A DNA stretch of 64,000 nucleotides from Scalindua sp964344685 (lineage in GTDB: Bacteria; Planctomycetota; Brocadiia; Brocadiales; Scalinduaceae). The stretch is taken from positions 124,001-188,000 of the forward strand of contig CAYFOK010000003.1 of NCBI GenBank assembly GCA_964344685.1, written 5' to 3'. The notes beneath the pieces are model-generated. The model saw nothing but the letters and a program-made list of their open reading frames with translations, was not told the DNA's origin and did not search any database. Positions 16,932 through 25,443 of this stretch are shown here, one piece after another (position 1 is the first letter of the stretch; every line of letters starts with the position of its first letter). The position numbers and the translations under genes were made by a program.

Positions 16932-19232
16932 TCAGTTTTCAGAAATCTGCCTGGCCGTTGGTACTGTAAAGCAGAACCTTGAACCCCTTCCTCCTTCAAC
17001 CGGACTTTCAACCCATAGTTTACCGGAATGCAATTCAACAATCTTTTTCACTATAGCCAGCCCTACACCTGTGCCTTCTGACTCTATGTCTCCAAGCCGT
17101 CTGAAGATCTTAAAAATCTGCTCCTGATACTCTTTTCTGACTCCAACACCGGTATCCTCTACAAAAAATTTGTAAGAATCTCCGTCTGTGCGGCACCCAA
17201 TCTTCACTGACCTTAACCCGCCATCCAGTTCTTCAATCGGCTGATCATAAGAGGTTCCAGTAGCCTTACCGTTACCCATGAATTTGATTGCATTTGTAAC
17301 CAGGTTTGAAAACACATCCTTCATGCGTCTCTCATCACAATATACCGTAGGCAAATTCTGCTCGATTTCGACTTTTATCCCGTTTAACGCTATCCTTCCT
17401 TCTAACGAGCTCACTACATCTTTAACTATAGTCCCACTATTATTATTCCTGAAATCGTAATCTATCCTTCCAATCTTCAGTACGTTCATAATCTCCTGTA
17501 TTTTTCGAGACATCAACTGCACATTTATCCTGATCCTATCAGTAAATATTTTTCCTTTGTCATCATAAATGTTTTTATACTTTCTATACAACTTTGATGT
17601 ATAACCTTCAATTGTAAATAACGGTTCTTTCAAGTCGTGAGAGACAATATAAACAAATTCTTCCAGCTCTCTGTTTATCTTTGCCAGCATGTCAGCCTTT
17701 TCAGCCAACTGTTTCTTTGCCTCTTTTTGAAAAGTAATATCCCTGATGATCATCGTAAAAGTGTGCAGTCCTTTTTCAACCTTCTGGGAAGATATAGACA
17801 TTTCCAACGGAATCACCTTTCCATCTTTTGTCTTTCCTGAAACCTCTAATATTTTACTGAATTTTATGATCTTGCTCATCTGCAGGAATCCATCCAGTAT
17901 ATCTCCGGGAACAACTATTGCTATCCCCTGTCCTATAATCTCACTTTTTTTGTATCCGAAGATTTTTTCTGCCGACTGATTCCAAATATTAATAATACCC
18001 TCTTCATCAACACATACTATGGCATCATGTGCTGTCTCTAACAGATTCTCTATATACTCTTTCCCCTTTCTCTCTATCTCCTTCATTAGCCTGGTATTTT
18101 CTTCGTTTGATATCTTCAGCTTGCCCATCATCAAATTGAATGATTCGGCCAATACCTTGATTTCATCCTTTCTTTTACCTATCATTATAGGTTGTATTAA
18201 ATTACCTCCTGCTATCCTTTTCGTCCCTTTTATTACCATATCTATAGGTCTTGTTATCTCTCTGGAGACAACTATTGAAATAATGGCGACAACCATACTT
18301 CCTATAACCCCGATGATGATGGCCAGATTTCTAATTTGTATAAGTGGACTAAAAGCCTCAGTGGCTTCCTTGACTGCCAGTACAGCCCAGCCCATCTCGT
18401 CAATATACCGGGATACACCAAGTACCTGGATCCCTCTATAGTTTGTGTATATTCCAACCATTCCTCCACGATTTTCAAATGCCGCATTAACTCCTTCTGT
18501 GTTAACAACCTGCTTAAGAATTGCACCCTTTACAAACCTCGACTCAGTAATCATCAGCTTATCACTGTTAACAATAAAGACCTCACCGGTTTCTCCCATT
18601 CCATGCAGCCTTTCTCCATCTCCTGATTTACCGGATATTTCACTACAGATAGCCCCCATAAGACTGTCGCCTCTATACCTGTTAACTATAATACCTACCG
18701 GTCGCTTCCCCTCGCCAACACCAAGTATTCCTGAAACCTCGAATGTATTCTGTCTAAACTGTGAAGTATAATGTATGTCGTTTACAAAAATACCTTTCTC
18801 TTTTACCCTTGAAAAAAAGGATTCGTCTGAAACATCATGCCCGATATTACCTGCCTCTGTCGAGCTTATGACCTTACCTTCCAGATCAACAACAAAAACT
18901 TCCACTATATTTTTCTCGTCTACCGGTTTTTTATTAAGAATGAGATGGCTGTTCAGCCTGGAAGTATTTGAAGGCACCTCTACTCCATGAGCTATATTTT
19001 CCGTACAGGTTTTTATAAAACCGTCAGTGCTGAAATCAACGATTCTACTTTTTTTTTCATCCAGGAACATATGAATATGCTCTTGTGATTCAGCTGCGGC
19101 CAGCTCCAACTGGTCAAAGATATTTTGTTCTGTCGTTCTTTTAACATAAAAATAACAGACTGATACAATCATGCCTGCCGTTAAGATTGTTGGAAACAGA
19201 AACCAGAATAATATTCTTTTTCTTATACTCAT
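16932..19232 (-). CDS. Membrane sensor histidine kinase (dCache-HAMP-PAS)
   Basis: A 766-residue sensor kinase. TM1 is at about residues 9-30, a periplasmic dCache domain at about 35-295 (VFVVDLEGKVISST; GMGETGEVFIVNSD), TM2 at about 302-322, HAMP at about 323-375, PAS at about 393-500 with the FGYKKSEIIGQ motif, then HisKA with YIVSHDLKEPL (His532) and a HATPase ending in GVGLAIVKKIVELHSGKLW. The H-box type (SHDLKEPL) and the adjacent Rcp1-like receiver match the bacteriophytochrome-type kinase-regulator pairing. The ligand of the Cache domain is unknown. The second SHDLK kinase, at 28449-30449, has the same partner arrangement. Confidence 0.9.
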   Translation of the reverse strand: MSIRKRILFWFLFPTILTAGMIVSVCYFYVKRTTEQNIFDQLELAAAESQEHIHMFLDEKKSRIVDFSTDGFIKTCTENIAHGVEVPSNTSRLNSHLILNKKPVDEKNIVEVFVVDLEGKVISSTEAGNIGHDVSDESFFSRVKEKGIFVNDIHYTSQFRQNTFEVSGILGVGEGKRPVGIIVNRYRGDSLMGAICSEISGKSGDGERLHGMGETGEVFIVNSDKLMITESRFVKGAILKQVVNTEGVNAAFENRGGMVGIYTNYRGIQVLGVSRYIDEMGWAVLAVKEATEAFSPLIQIRNLAIIIGVIGSMVVAIISIVVSREITRPIDMVIKGTKRIAGGNLIQPIMIGKRKDEIKVLAESFNLMMGKLKISNEENTRLMKEIERKGKEYIENLLETAHDAIVCVDEEGIINIWNQSAEKIFGYKKSEIIGQGIAIVVPGDILDGFLQMSKIIKFSKILEVSGKTKDGKVIPLEMSISSQKVEKGLHTFTMIIRDITFQKEAKKQLAEKADMLAKINRELEEFVYIVSHDLKEPLFTIEGYTSKLYRKYKNIYDDKGKIFTDRIRINVQLMSRKIQEIMNVLKIGRIDYDFRNNNSGTIVKDVVSSLEGRIALNGIKVEIEQNLPTVYCDERRMKDVFSNLVTNAIKFMGNGKATGTSYDQPIEELDGGLRSVKIGCRTDGDSYKFFVEDTGVGVRKEYQEQIFKIFRRLGDIESEGTGVGLAIVKKIVELHSGKLWVESPVEGGRGSRFCFTVPTARQISEN

Positions 19233-19352
19233 TTGTTATGTACAACCCTCATAAACACCCAGGCATCAAAATTCTACAGCCTGAAATTACTGATTTCCCG
19301 ATTACCTACCTCATACTGAAAAAGAGAAAAAAATTGTGGGTTGTGCTGATTA

Positions 19353-19754
19353 TTATTTAAGACCATTCTTGATAAAACATTTTACATATCTTTTATCAGT
19401 TCCCAGAATATGCCTTACCAGCCACCTTTTTAAGTACTCAAGGATTTCATTTGAAACTTGAAAATCACAATTAACAACTCTGTTAAGATAAGCCATTGTT
19501 CTGAAAGAGAAATCCAGGTGTTCTTCCTTATGGTATTGATACTCAGAAAAATTAAACTTTATCATATAATCTTCCTCTGTCTTGAAATGCCTTTGTGCAT
19601 ATGCAGTCATCTCATTCAGCACATTCAGTATTTCATCCGGTGCTTTATCTTCCTGCTTTGCGGCAATGGCCCTGTTGATAATATCGATGAATTCCATATG
19701 CTCACGGTCAATTACCGATATATCCATATTGTATTCATTTTTCCATTCAATCAT
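19353..19754 (-). CDS. Bacteriohemerythrin
   Basis: The 133-residue protein carries the full set of non-heme di-iron ligands of hemerythrin: His19, His56, Glu60, His75, His79, His115 and Asp120, in four helices. The family reversibly binds O2 and may also bind NO; single-domain bacterial forms serve in O2 delivery, detoxification or sensing. It lies 20 bases downstream of a second hemerythrin gene and in the same direction as cheW and a chemoreceptor, which suggests a link to aerotaxis or to protection of oxygen-sensitive enzymes. The two hemerythrins are only distantly alike, so the pair is an old duplication. Confidence 0.92.
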   Translation of the reverse strand: MIEWKNEYNMDISVIDREHMEFIDIINRAIAAKQEDKAPDEILNVLNEMTAYAQRHFKTEEDYMIKFNFSEYQYHKEEHLDFSFRTMAYLNRVVNCDFQVSNEILEYLKRWLVRHILGTDKRYVKCFIKNGLK

Positions 19755-19774
19755 TTTTGCTCACCGTTTAATTT

Positions 19775-20161
19775 TCAGGAATAGTCTCTCCTGTAGTTGA
19801 GCAGGAATACTGCAAGTTCTTTATCTACTACTAATATGTGGTTGGTAAACCACTCATTTAAGAAAGACGACAAACTTGAATGCAGTTCATTATCGGCAAA
19901 ACATTTCTGCATGATTTCTGCAAGTTTTACTATAAAATTATTATGCTCCTCGATATGTGATTCTGCCTTCTCATAATTAGACTCACGCATATATAACTCT
20001 TCGGTTTCAAAATGGTCTTTAGTATAGAAATCCAACTCGTCAAAAATAAACTTATAGTCAATATGTGGATTATTACTGATGTCACTTATTAAATTAATAA
20101 TCCTTCGGTGCTGAATATCCTGCCAGGCAATGCCAAGCTTATAGTCATTCTCGTCAATCAT
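19775..20161 (-). CDS. Bacteriohemerythrin
   Basis: A second hemerythrin, 128 residues, with ligands His18, His50, Glu54, His69, His73, His108 and Asp113. The first helix carries WQDIQHRRII, close to the usual W-x-x-x-x-x-x-D-x-Q-H motif. It starts 30 bases after the cheW stop and is followed 20 bases later by the other hemerythrin, so cheW, this gene and its neighbour are probably one transcript. Its role (O2 or NO binding in the cytoplasm) is inferred from the family. Confidence 0.92.
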   Translation of the reverse strand: MIDENDYKLGIAWQDIQHRRIINLISDISNNPHIDYKFIFDELDFYTKDHFETEELYMRESNYEKAESHIEEHNNFIVKLAEIMQKCFADNELHSSLSSFLNEWFTNHILVVDKELAVFLLNYRRDYS

Positions 20162-20191
20162 GTTTATGGAAAAACCTCTGGTTCCGAATAT

Positions 20192-20677
20192 TTATTCTTT
20201 CGCTAACTCTTCCACCATCTCAAATTCTTCAGATGATAATACCGTCTCTATATCAAGCAATATTATTATCTTCTCTTTCACCTTACCAAGGCCCATTATG
20301 AAGCTTGTGTCTATGCCCTGTCCGAAACTTGGTGCCTCTTCTATCTCTTCACCGGCTATGTCTGACACCTCTGAGACACTATCAACTATAATTCCGATAG
20401 ATCTATTATTGACCTCTACTACTATTACACACGTTTCCTGGGTATGTTCTTCCTCCTGCATCGAAAACTTCAGCCTCAAGTCTATTACTGGTATAACCTT
20501 TCCTCTCAGATTAATCACACCTTTCATATAATCCGGAGTCTGTGGTACGGTTGTTATGTCCAAAAGGCCAATGATTTCTCTGACGCTGAGAATCTCAATA
20601 CCATACTCTTCATTACCCAGGACAAAAGTTAAATATTTTCCCTCTTTAACTTCCTTCTTTGCATCAACTGCTTCCAT
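20192..20677 (-). CDS. cheW: Chemotaxis coupling protein CheW
   Basis: CheW links chemoreceptors to CheA. The 161-residue protein shows the standard order: YLTFVLGNEEYGIEI, VREIIGLLDITTVPQTPDYMKGVINLRGKVIPVIDLR, then IIVDSVSEVSDI and the closing MGLGKVKEKIIILLDIE. An AAAAGGAG site lies upstream of ATG 20677. It is the only soluble chemotaxis protein in the window; CheA, CheR, CheB and CheY are not seen nearby. The chemoreceptor upstream on the same strand is 199 bases away, separated by a palindromic repeat. Confidence 0.95.
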   Translation of the reverse strand: MEAVDAKKEVKEGKYLTFVLGNEEYGIEILSVREIIGLLDITTVPQTPDYMKGVINLRGKVIPVIDLRLKFSMQEEEHTQETCVIVVEVNNRSIGIIVDSVSEVSDIAGEEIEEAPSFGQGIDTSFIMGLGKVKEKIIILLDIETVLSSEEFEMVEELAKE

Positions 20678-20771
20678 TATTTTTCTCCTTTTAATCTGTT
20701 TCTATCTTTGACACGAATCCACAATAACTAAAAAAAGAATTGTGTATATTCTGATTTGTTTTTTAAATGTT

Positions 20772-20816
20772 TGTCCCTCACCCGAGAAGAGGAGAGGAGA
20801 GGACGGGTGAGGGACA
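20772..20816. repeat. REP-like palindrome between chemoreceptor and cheW
   Basis: TGTCCCTCACCCG (20772-20784) and CGGGTGAGGGACA (20804-20816) are perfect 13-base inverted copies around a purine-only 19-base loop. No T-run follows in the direction of transcription. It resembles dispersed REP-type elements and may stabilise or partially terminate the chemoreceptor transcript before cheW. Confidence 0.6.
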
Positions 20817-20876
20817 CTATTAAAAGTCACGCATTGCGTTTTACGGACTTTCAATAAACCTGCAATAGTTCTGTAA

Positions 20877-22793
20877 TTAAAAATCGTTCATGTGTTCGCT
20901 ATGTTCTTCAATCCTGTTCTCACTGATTGGAATTAACTCTTCAGGTTCTGTTGCACCGTTACCGTTACCGTTACTATTGCCGGCAACTCTAACAGCCGGT
21001 ACATTTGCAGCCTTGGCATGAACGGGTGTTTTCTTGCGGGTATCTGACGTTTCATCAGAGCGGCCACCTATCTGCTCTGCTAATACACTGACCTGCTCTT
21101 TGAGGTTTAGTGCCTGTGCGGCCAGTTCCTCGCTTGCTGATGCAGTTTCTTCTGCATTGGCAGCATTCTGCTGTGTAACCGCATCCATCTGCTGTACTGC
21201 AGTACCCACCTGATCAATTCCTGAGGACTGTTCTACTGAAGCATTCGCTATCTCTTTCGTCAGGTCGGTCACTTTCTTGACATTAGTAACAATCTCCTGA
21301 AGCGCATCTCTGCCTTTGCTGGCAATCTGTGCCCCGTTTTCGGCCTTGGAAACACAATCATCTATGAGGGATGTAGTATCCTTTGCCGCAGTCGCACTGC
21401 GCTGGGCCAGATTGCGCACCTCTTCCGCCACAACAGCAAAGCCTTTTCCATGTTCACCTGCACGGGCCGCTTCAACTGCCGCATTGAGCGCCAGAAGATT
21501 GGTCTGGAATGCGATACCGTCTATCACTTTCGTAATCTCCGCAATCTCCTTACTGCTCCTGTTTATCTCTTCCATCGAATTTGTCATCTCTCCAACTGCC
21601 TTGTTGCCGTTATCTGCGGCAGCGCTGCATACATCTACGAGTTTTGCAGCCTCTTCAGCATTATTGGCATTCTGCTTTGTCACTGATGACATCTCTTCCA
21701 TCGATGCAGAGGTCTCTTCAAGTGAGGACGCCTGTTCGGAAGAACCCTGCGCAAGACTCTGGCTCGCAGATGATATTTCTTCCGTCGCACAAGTTATCTG
21801 TTCTGAACCGGTTGTCATATTCTCAATCAGCCCCTTCAGTGTCTTTACAAGAGGACGTGCTATTATAAGCCATGTCATAAGTGCGGTTACAGCAACTATT
21901 CCTGCAATAACCATACTTATTACTTTAAGAGTAGCCACTTTTTCCTTTGACTGTTTCTCATACATTCCAACAGCCTTGTTCATCTCTTTTAAGAGTTCTA
22001 CATTGTGGCCGTTTATGTAGGCCAGAGCTTCGTTCGTTTTCTGAGCAAGTTTCAGTATTGTTCCTACGTTTTCATTAAAGCTCTTCCATAGTGTCTGCAC
22101 AACCGTTAATTGCGCCAGGACAGCACTGTCTTTAACTGCAGACAGTCCAAGATCACTGTCACCCGAAATAAGTCCCTTGAGTGTTTTATCGAAGAGGAGG
22201 GAAGTACCTGTCAGAGCGTCGCTTGATTCAGCACCCTGTACAAGACCCAATGTCTCCTTTGTCATTTTCTGTGTAAGCATTCGCTGTTTACCGGCAAGAT
22301 TGATTGTTACCGGGTCAGATCCGTTTTTCTCCAGCATGCCTACTGCCTTGTTCATCTCTTTCAATAATTTAATGTTATTTTCATTGATATATGATAAAGA
22401 TGTATTTGTAGATGATGCGTTTGCCAGCACAATATCCAGATTAACTTTTAGATTTTTCCATAGTTTCCGGACATGGTTCAGCTGATTTACAATTTTGATG
22501 TTCTGAGTTGGCGGGAGTCCCAGCTGACTGTCACCGGATATCAGGCCCTTTAATGTCTTGTCAAATAAATTAGATGTTTTTTCCAAAGACTCTTTTGAAC
22601 CTGTGCCCTGGCTCAAAGCAAGTGCTTCTTTGGACAACTTCTGGGTAAGCATTCGCTGTTTTCCTGAAAGGTTGATCACCACACCATCAGCCCTCTGTTT
22701 GTTCAGGAAAGAAACGGTAATACAGGCGCCGATTATACTCAAGGCCACAAAAATTACTAATACCACTATTAACTTAGACTGTATCGTTTTCAT
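20877..22793 (-). CDS. Methyl-accepting chemotaxis protein with tandem PilJ/P-box sensor repeats
   Basis: A 638-residue receptor. TM1 is at about residues 8-29 and TM2 at about 288-311. The periplasmic part consists of two ~124-residue repeats (about 40-163 and 164-287), each opening with NL(S/A)GKQRMLTQK and containing FDKTLKGLISGDS(Q/D)LGL and a closing LLKEMNKAVGM. The GKQRMLTQ element corresponds to the P-box of NarX/NarQ-type nitrate sensors and of PilJ N-terminal domains. The MA domain has an intact tip (AFQTNLLALNAAVEAARAGEHGKGFAVVAEEVRNLAQ) split here only in description, and Glu/Gln pairs suited to methylation. The tail IPISENRIEEHSEHMNDF matches that of the receptor at 8004-10760. 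Nitrate or nitrite taxis is a reasonable inference. Confidence 0.93.
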   Translation of the reverse strand: MKTIQSKLIVVLVIFVALSIIGACITVSFLNKQRADGVVINLSGKQRMLTQKLSKEALALSQGTGSKESLEKTSNLFDKTLKGLISGDSQLGLPPTQNIKIVNQLNHVRKLWKNLKVNLDIVLANASSTNTSLSYINENNIKLLKEMNKAVGMLEKNGSDPVTINLAGKQRMLTQKMTKETLGLVQGAESSDALTGTSLLFDKTLKGLISGDSDLGLSAVKDSAVLAQLTVVQTLWKSFNENVGTILKLAQKTNEALAYINGHNVELLKEMNKAVGMYEKQSKEKVATLKVISMVIAGIVAVTALMTWLIIARPLVKTLKGLIENMTTGSEQITCATEEISSASQSLAQGSSEQASSLEETSASMEEMSSVTKQNANNAEEAAKLVDVCSAAADNGNKAVGEMTNSMEEINRSSKEIAEITKVIDGIAFQTNLLALNAAVEAARAGEHGKGFAVVAEEVRNLAQRSATAAKDTTSLIDDCVSKAENGAQIASKGRDALQEIVTNVKKVTDLTKEIANASVEQSSGIDQVGTAVQQMDAVTQQNAANAEETASASEELAAQALNLKEQVSVLAEQIGGRSDETSDTRKKTPVHAKAANVPAVRVAGNSNGNGNGATEPEELIPISENRIEEHSEHMNDF

Positions 22794-23625
22794 AACTGCA
22801 ATTCTCCTCGTAAAAAAAATAAAATTTCAGAATACCGATATTTTCAAACCCGCAAATATTGTCTCCTTAAATTCTCGTTAAGTATATTATCACTTAAAGA
22901 ATTATTCATTATGCTCAAACCAGGAGCATTTTTTTCAATTTACTTACGAAAGAGATATTACAGAGTCAGTACCTGATTGAACGATTCCCAATTAGAAAGG
23001 GGGAGAACTCTTCTAATTTTTTTATAATGGCGCTATCTTGAAATAGAATTGTTGCTATTTTAGTTTAAACTATATATTTCGGATATCAGGGAATCGCTCA
23101 ATTCAGGAATAGCAACAGTCTTTAGAGTTAGTATCAAACCACGTGCCGTATCATTGAATGGCTTTTGAAGTAACAGCAAAAACATGCTCCTGTATAAGAG
23201 CAAAGCTGCTTATCAGTAAAATAACAGACTTAATCACAAGCAGTGTAAATATTCTCTTAACGAGGTGATGCACAAAATATGGCAGTAGGAGGGTGCAGGA
23301 GGTATTTATGTGCTACTGAGCTGGCCGGAAGAGTGATGACGGCAGGAAATACCCACCATTCACAGATTTTTTTATAATAAATTTGTTTTCAGTATTACAG
23401 CATGGAGAAATCTTCCTTGTAGAAATGTGGTTCTCCACAAAAGTGTGGAGCCCCAGAAGTGTGTAATTCCACACTTCTGGGGCGGGCAGGTAATAGTCTG
23501 GGGAAAATCATCGGCGTCTTTCGTTCGGGAAGTGGCCAATCTCTATTTTCAATCTACAATAGTTAAATATTCCCTGCCCGTCAGTTTGCCAGGTGGGAAT
23601 CCTTATAACTTTAGGCACTTTTAAA
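22794..23625. other. Long intergenic stretch with hairpins
   Basis: The 832 bases upstream of the P-box chemoreceptor and downstream of the first sigma-54 activator contain no convincing gene. The clear structures are the adjoining hairpins at 23433-23482. The chemoreceptor promoter must lie here but no consensus sigma-70 or sigma-54 site stood out on the minus strand. Confidence 0.5.
23433..23482. repeat. Two adjoining hairpins downstream of a sigma-54 activator gene
   Basis: CTCCACA/TGTGGAG (23433-23439 with 23444-23450, 4-base loop) is followed at once by CCCCAGAAGTGTG/CACACTTCTGGGG (23451-23463 with 23470-23482, perfect 13-base stem, 6-base loop). TGTGG at 23426-23430 can also pair with CCACA of the first stem, allowing alternative folds. 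The structures lie about 145 bases beyond the activator stop. No T-run follows on the minus strand. Confidence 0.6.
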
Positions 23626-25341
23626 TTACGCTCTATCTTCAACAATATTATATTTTTTTATCTTGGTATATATAGTTTTTCGGTCTATGCTGAGCAGTCG
23701 TGAAGCTCTGGCCTTGTTCCAGCCGGTTTCCTTAAGAGCTTGAATAATTGCCTGTCGTTCATTTGCATTTTTATCTGAAGTATCAAGTATGGTTTTATTT
23801 CTATCTACAAATTCCGGTGGCAAGTCTGCAATAGTGATAGCAGAACCACTGCAGAGTACGACTGCAAACTCAAGTGTATTCTGAAGCTCCCTGACATTTC
23901 CCGGCCATGAATAACCCATAAACATCCTTTGAACATCTTCGGATATTGCCGTGATATTCTTGCTAAGTTTCTTATTGAACCTGTTTAAAAAGAAATCCAG
24001 CATTGCCGGTATGTCTTCACGCCGGTCTCTGAGTGGAGGAAGAGTCAATTGCACTACATTCAATCTGTAATAAAGGTCTTCGCGGAAGCTCCCGGAACTT
24101 ACCTTTTTGTGTAGTTCACTGTTAGTGGCGGCTATAACCCTGACGTCCACCTTAATCGAATCAGAGTCTCCGACCCGCTCAAACTCTCTTTCCTGCAGAA
24201 CCCTTAATAAACGCAACTGCAGCTTACTGGATATTTCCCCGATCTCATCCAGGAAAATAGTTCCCCCATCAGCCTTTTGAAACCTGCCTACCCTTTCGCT
24301 AGTCGCCCCTGTAAAAGCTCCCTTAACGTGGCCGAAAAGTTCACTTTCAAGCAGTTCGTCAGACAAAGCGGCACAATTTACCTTAACAAGCGGGCTATCA
24401 CTTCGCTCTCCATGATAATGTAAAGCCTCTGCTATCAGCTCCTTTCCTGTACCGCTTTCACCTGTTATCAAAACGGTAGTCCGGACATTTGACAGGTTTT
24501 CAATCAGGGAGTAGAGGCTTTGCATTTTCCTGCTTGAGCCTACAATATTATGAAACTGTGTACGTTCGCGCAGATCACTCTCCAGGCGGGCCAGAGTGGT
24601 TTCATCCTTCAACACCATTACACAACCGTAAGTACCTTCTTCAGGATTTTTCAGTGGAAATGTGGATACACTGACAACTCTGTCCGGAAACTGCTGGTGT
24701 TTACATTCGAAACGATGCTTTTCAACAGGATTTTTTGTCTTGATAGTCCCATTAATAGCATCATTGCATTTACCGCCACAGTGTAGTTGTAAGGAACTAA
24801 ATGGCTTACCCTTAATATCTTCTGGCACAAAACCACAAATGTCTTTAACCGCATCATTGGATTCCAGAACGATTAATTCATCATCTACAGTAACAATCGC
24901 ATCTTTAACACTCTTGAAGATCGCATTAAGGTTAGACTGGTATTTCCTGTTTTCGTCGATAACGGCCTTGTGCCGTAATGCCATTTCAACCTTATGTAAT
25001 ATATCATCCCTTTTCACAGGTTTGGTTAAGTAATCGTAGGCACCCCCCCGAACTGCTTCAGAAGCTGTTTCGATATTGGGATGACCTGTGATAAGAATTA
25101 CCGGACAAAGCAGGCCTCTTGTTTTTACTTCCCGTAATATATCTATCCCTGTCCTGCTGCCCAGCATAATATCTGTAAGTATCAGGTCTACGCTCAGGAC
25201 TGACAACTTGCTCATGCTATCTTCGTAAGTGCCGGCAGTAACCACCTCATACCCTTCCCGCAAGAGAAATGTCTCAATGGTTTTTCTAATAACCTCTTCA
25301 TCGTCAATTACGAGAACTATTGGTCTGGATTGCTGTAACAT
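23626..25341 (-). CDS. Sigma-54-dependent response regulator (REC-PAS-AAA+-Fis)
   Basis: A 571-residue NtrC-type activator. The receiver (residues 1-120) has Asp57 in LILTDIMLG and Lys in LTKPVK. A PAS domain (about 135-250) carries Cys169, Cys188, Cys192 and Cys213, all conserved in the paralogue at 32652-34355. The AAA+ domain has Walker A GESGTGKE, the sigma-54 contact motif GAFTGA, Walker B GTIFLDEIGE and the R-finger region FREDLYYRLNV. The C-terminal Fis-type helix-turn-helix is NKARASRLLSIDRKTIYTKIKKY. It would act as an ATP-driven activator of sigma-54 promoters, controlled by phosphorylation and perhaps by the PAS cysteines. Its kinase is probably the hybrid kinase gene 102 bases upstream. 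Confidence 0.95.
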   Translation of the reverse strand: MLQQSRPIVLVIDDEEVIRKTIETFLLREGYEVVTAGTYEDSMSKLSVLSVDLILTDIMLGSRTGIDILREVKTRGLLCPVILITGHPNIETASEAVRGGAYDYLTKPVKRDDILHKVEMALRHKAVIDENRKYQSNLNAIFKSVKDAIVTVDDELIVLESNDAVKDICGFVPEDIKGKPFSSLQLHCGGKCNDAINGTIKTKNPVEKHRFECKHQQFPDRVVSVSTFPLKNPEEGTYGCVMVLKDETTLARLESDLRERTQFHNIVGSSRKMQSLYSLIENLSNVRTTVLITGESGTGKELIAEALHYHGERSDSPLVKVNCAALSDELLESELFGHVKGAFTGATSERVGRFQKADGGTIFLDEIGEISSKLQLRLLRVLQEREFERVGDSDSIKVDVRVIAATNSELHKKVSSGSFREDLYYRLNVVQLTLPPLRDRREDIPAMLDFFLNRFNKKLSKNITAISEDVQRMFMGYSWPGNVRELQNTLEFAVVLCSGSAITIADLPPEFVDRNKTILDTSDKNANERQAIIQALKETGWNKARASRLLSIDRKTIYTKIKKYNIVEDRA

Positions 25342-25443
25342 ATTAATAGATTACTTTTCGGATTTAGGAATCCTCACGAGAGTGAGGCAACCTTACTTTC
25401 GTTAGGGCTTCAGAACAAACCAATCCTTTGATCCCTTGATTCC

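Noticed and set aside
21316..22020. 234-codon plus-strand frame antisense to the P-box chemoreceptor
   Set aside because: It mirrors the strongly biased codon pattern of the receptor on the other strand; serine/alanine-rich low-complexity product with no ribosome site.
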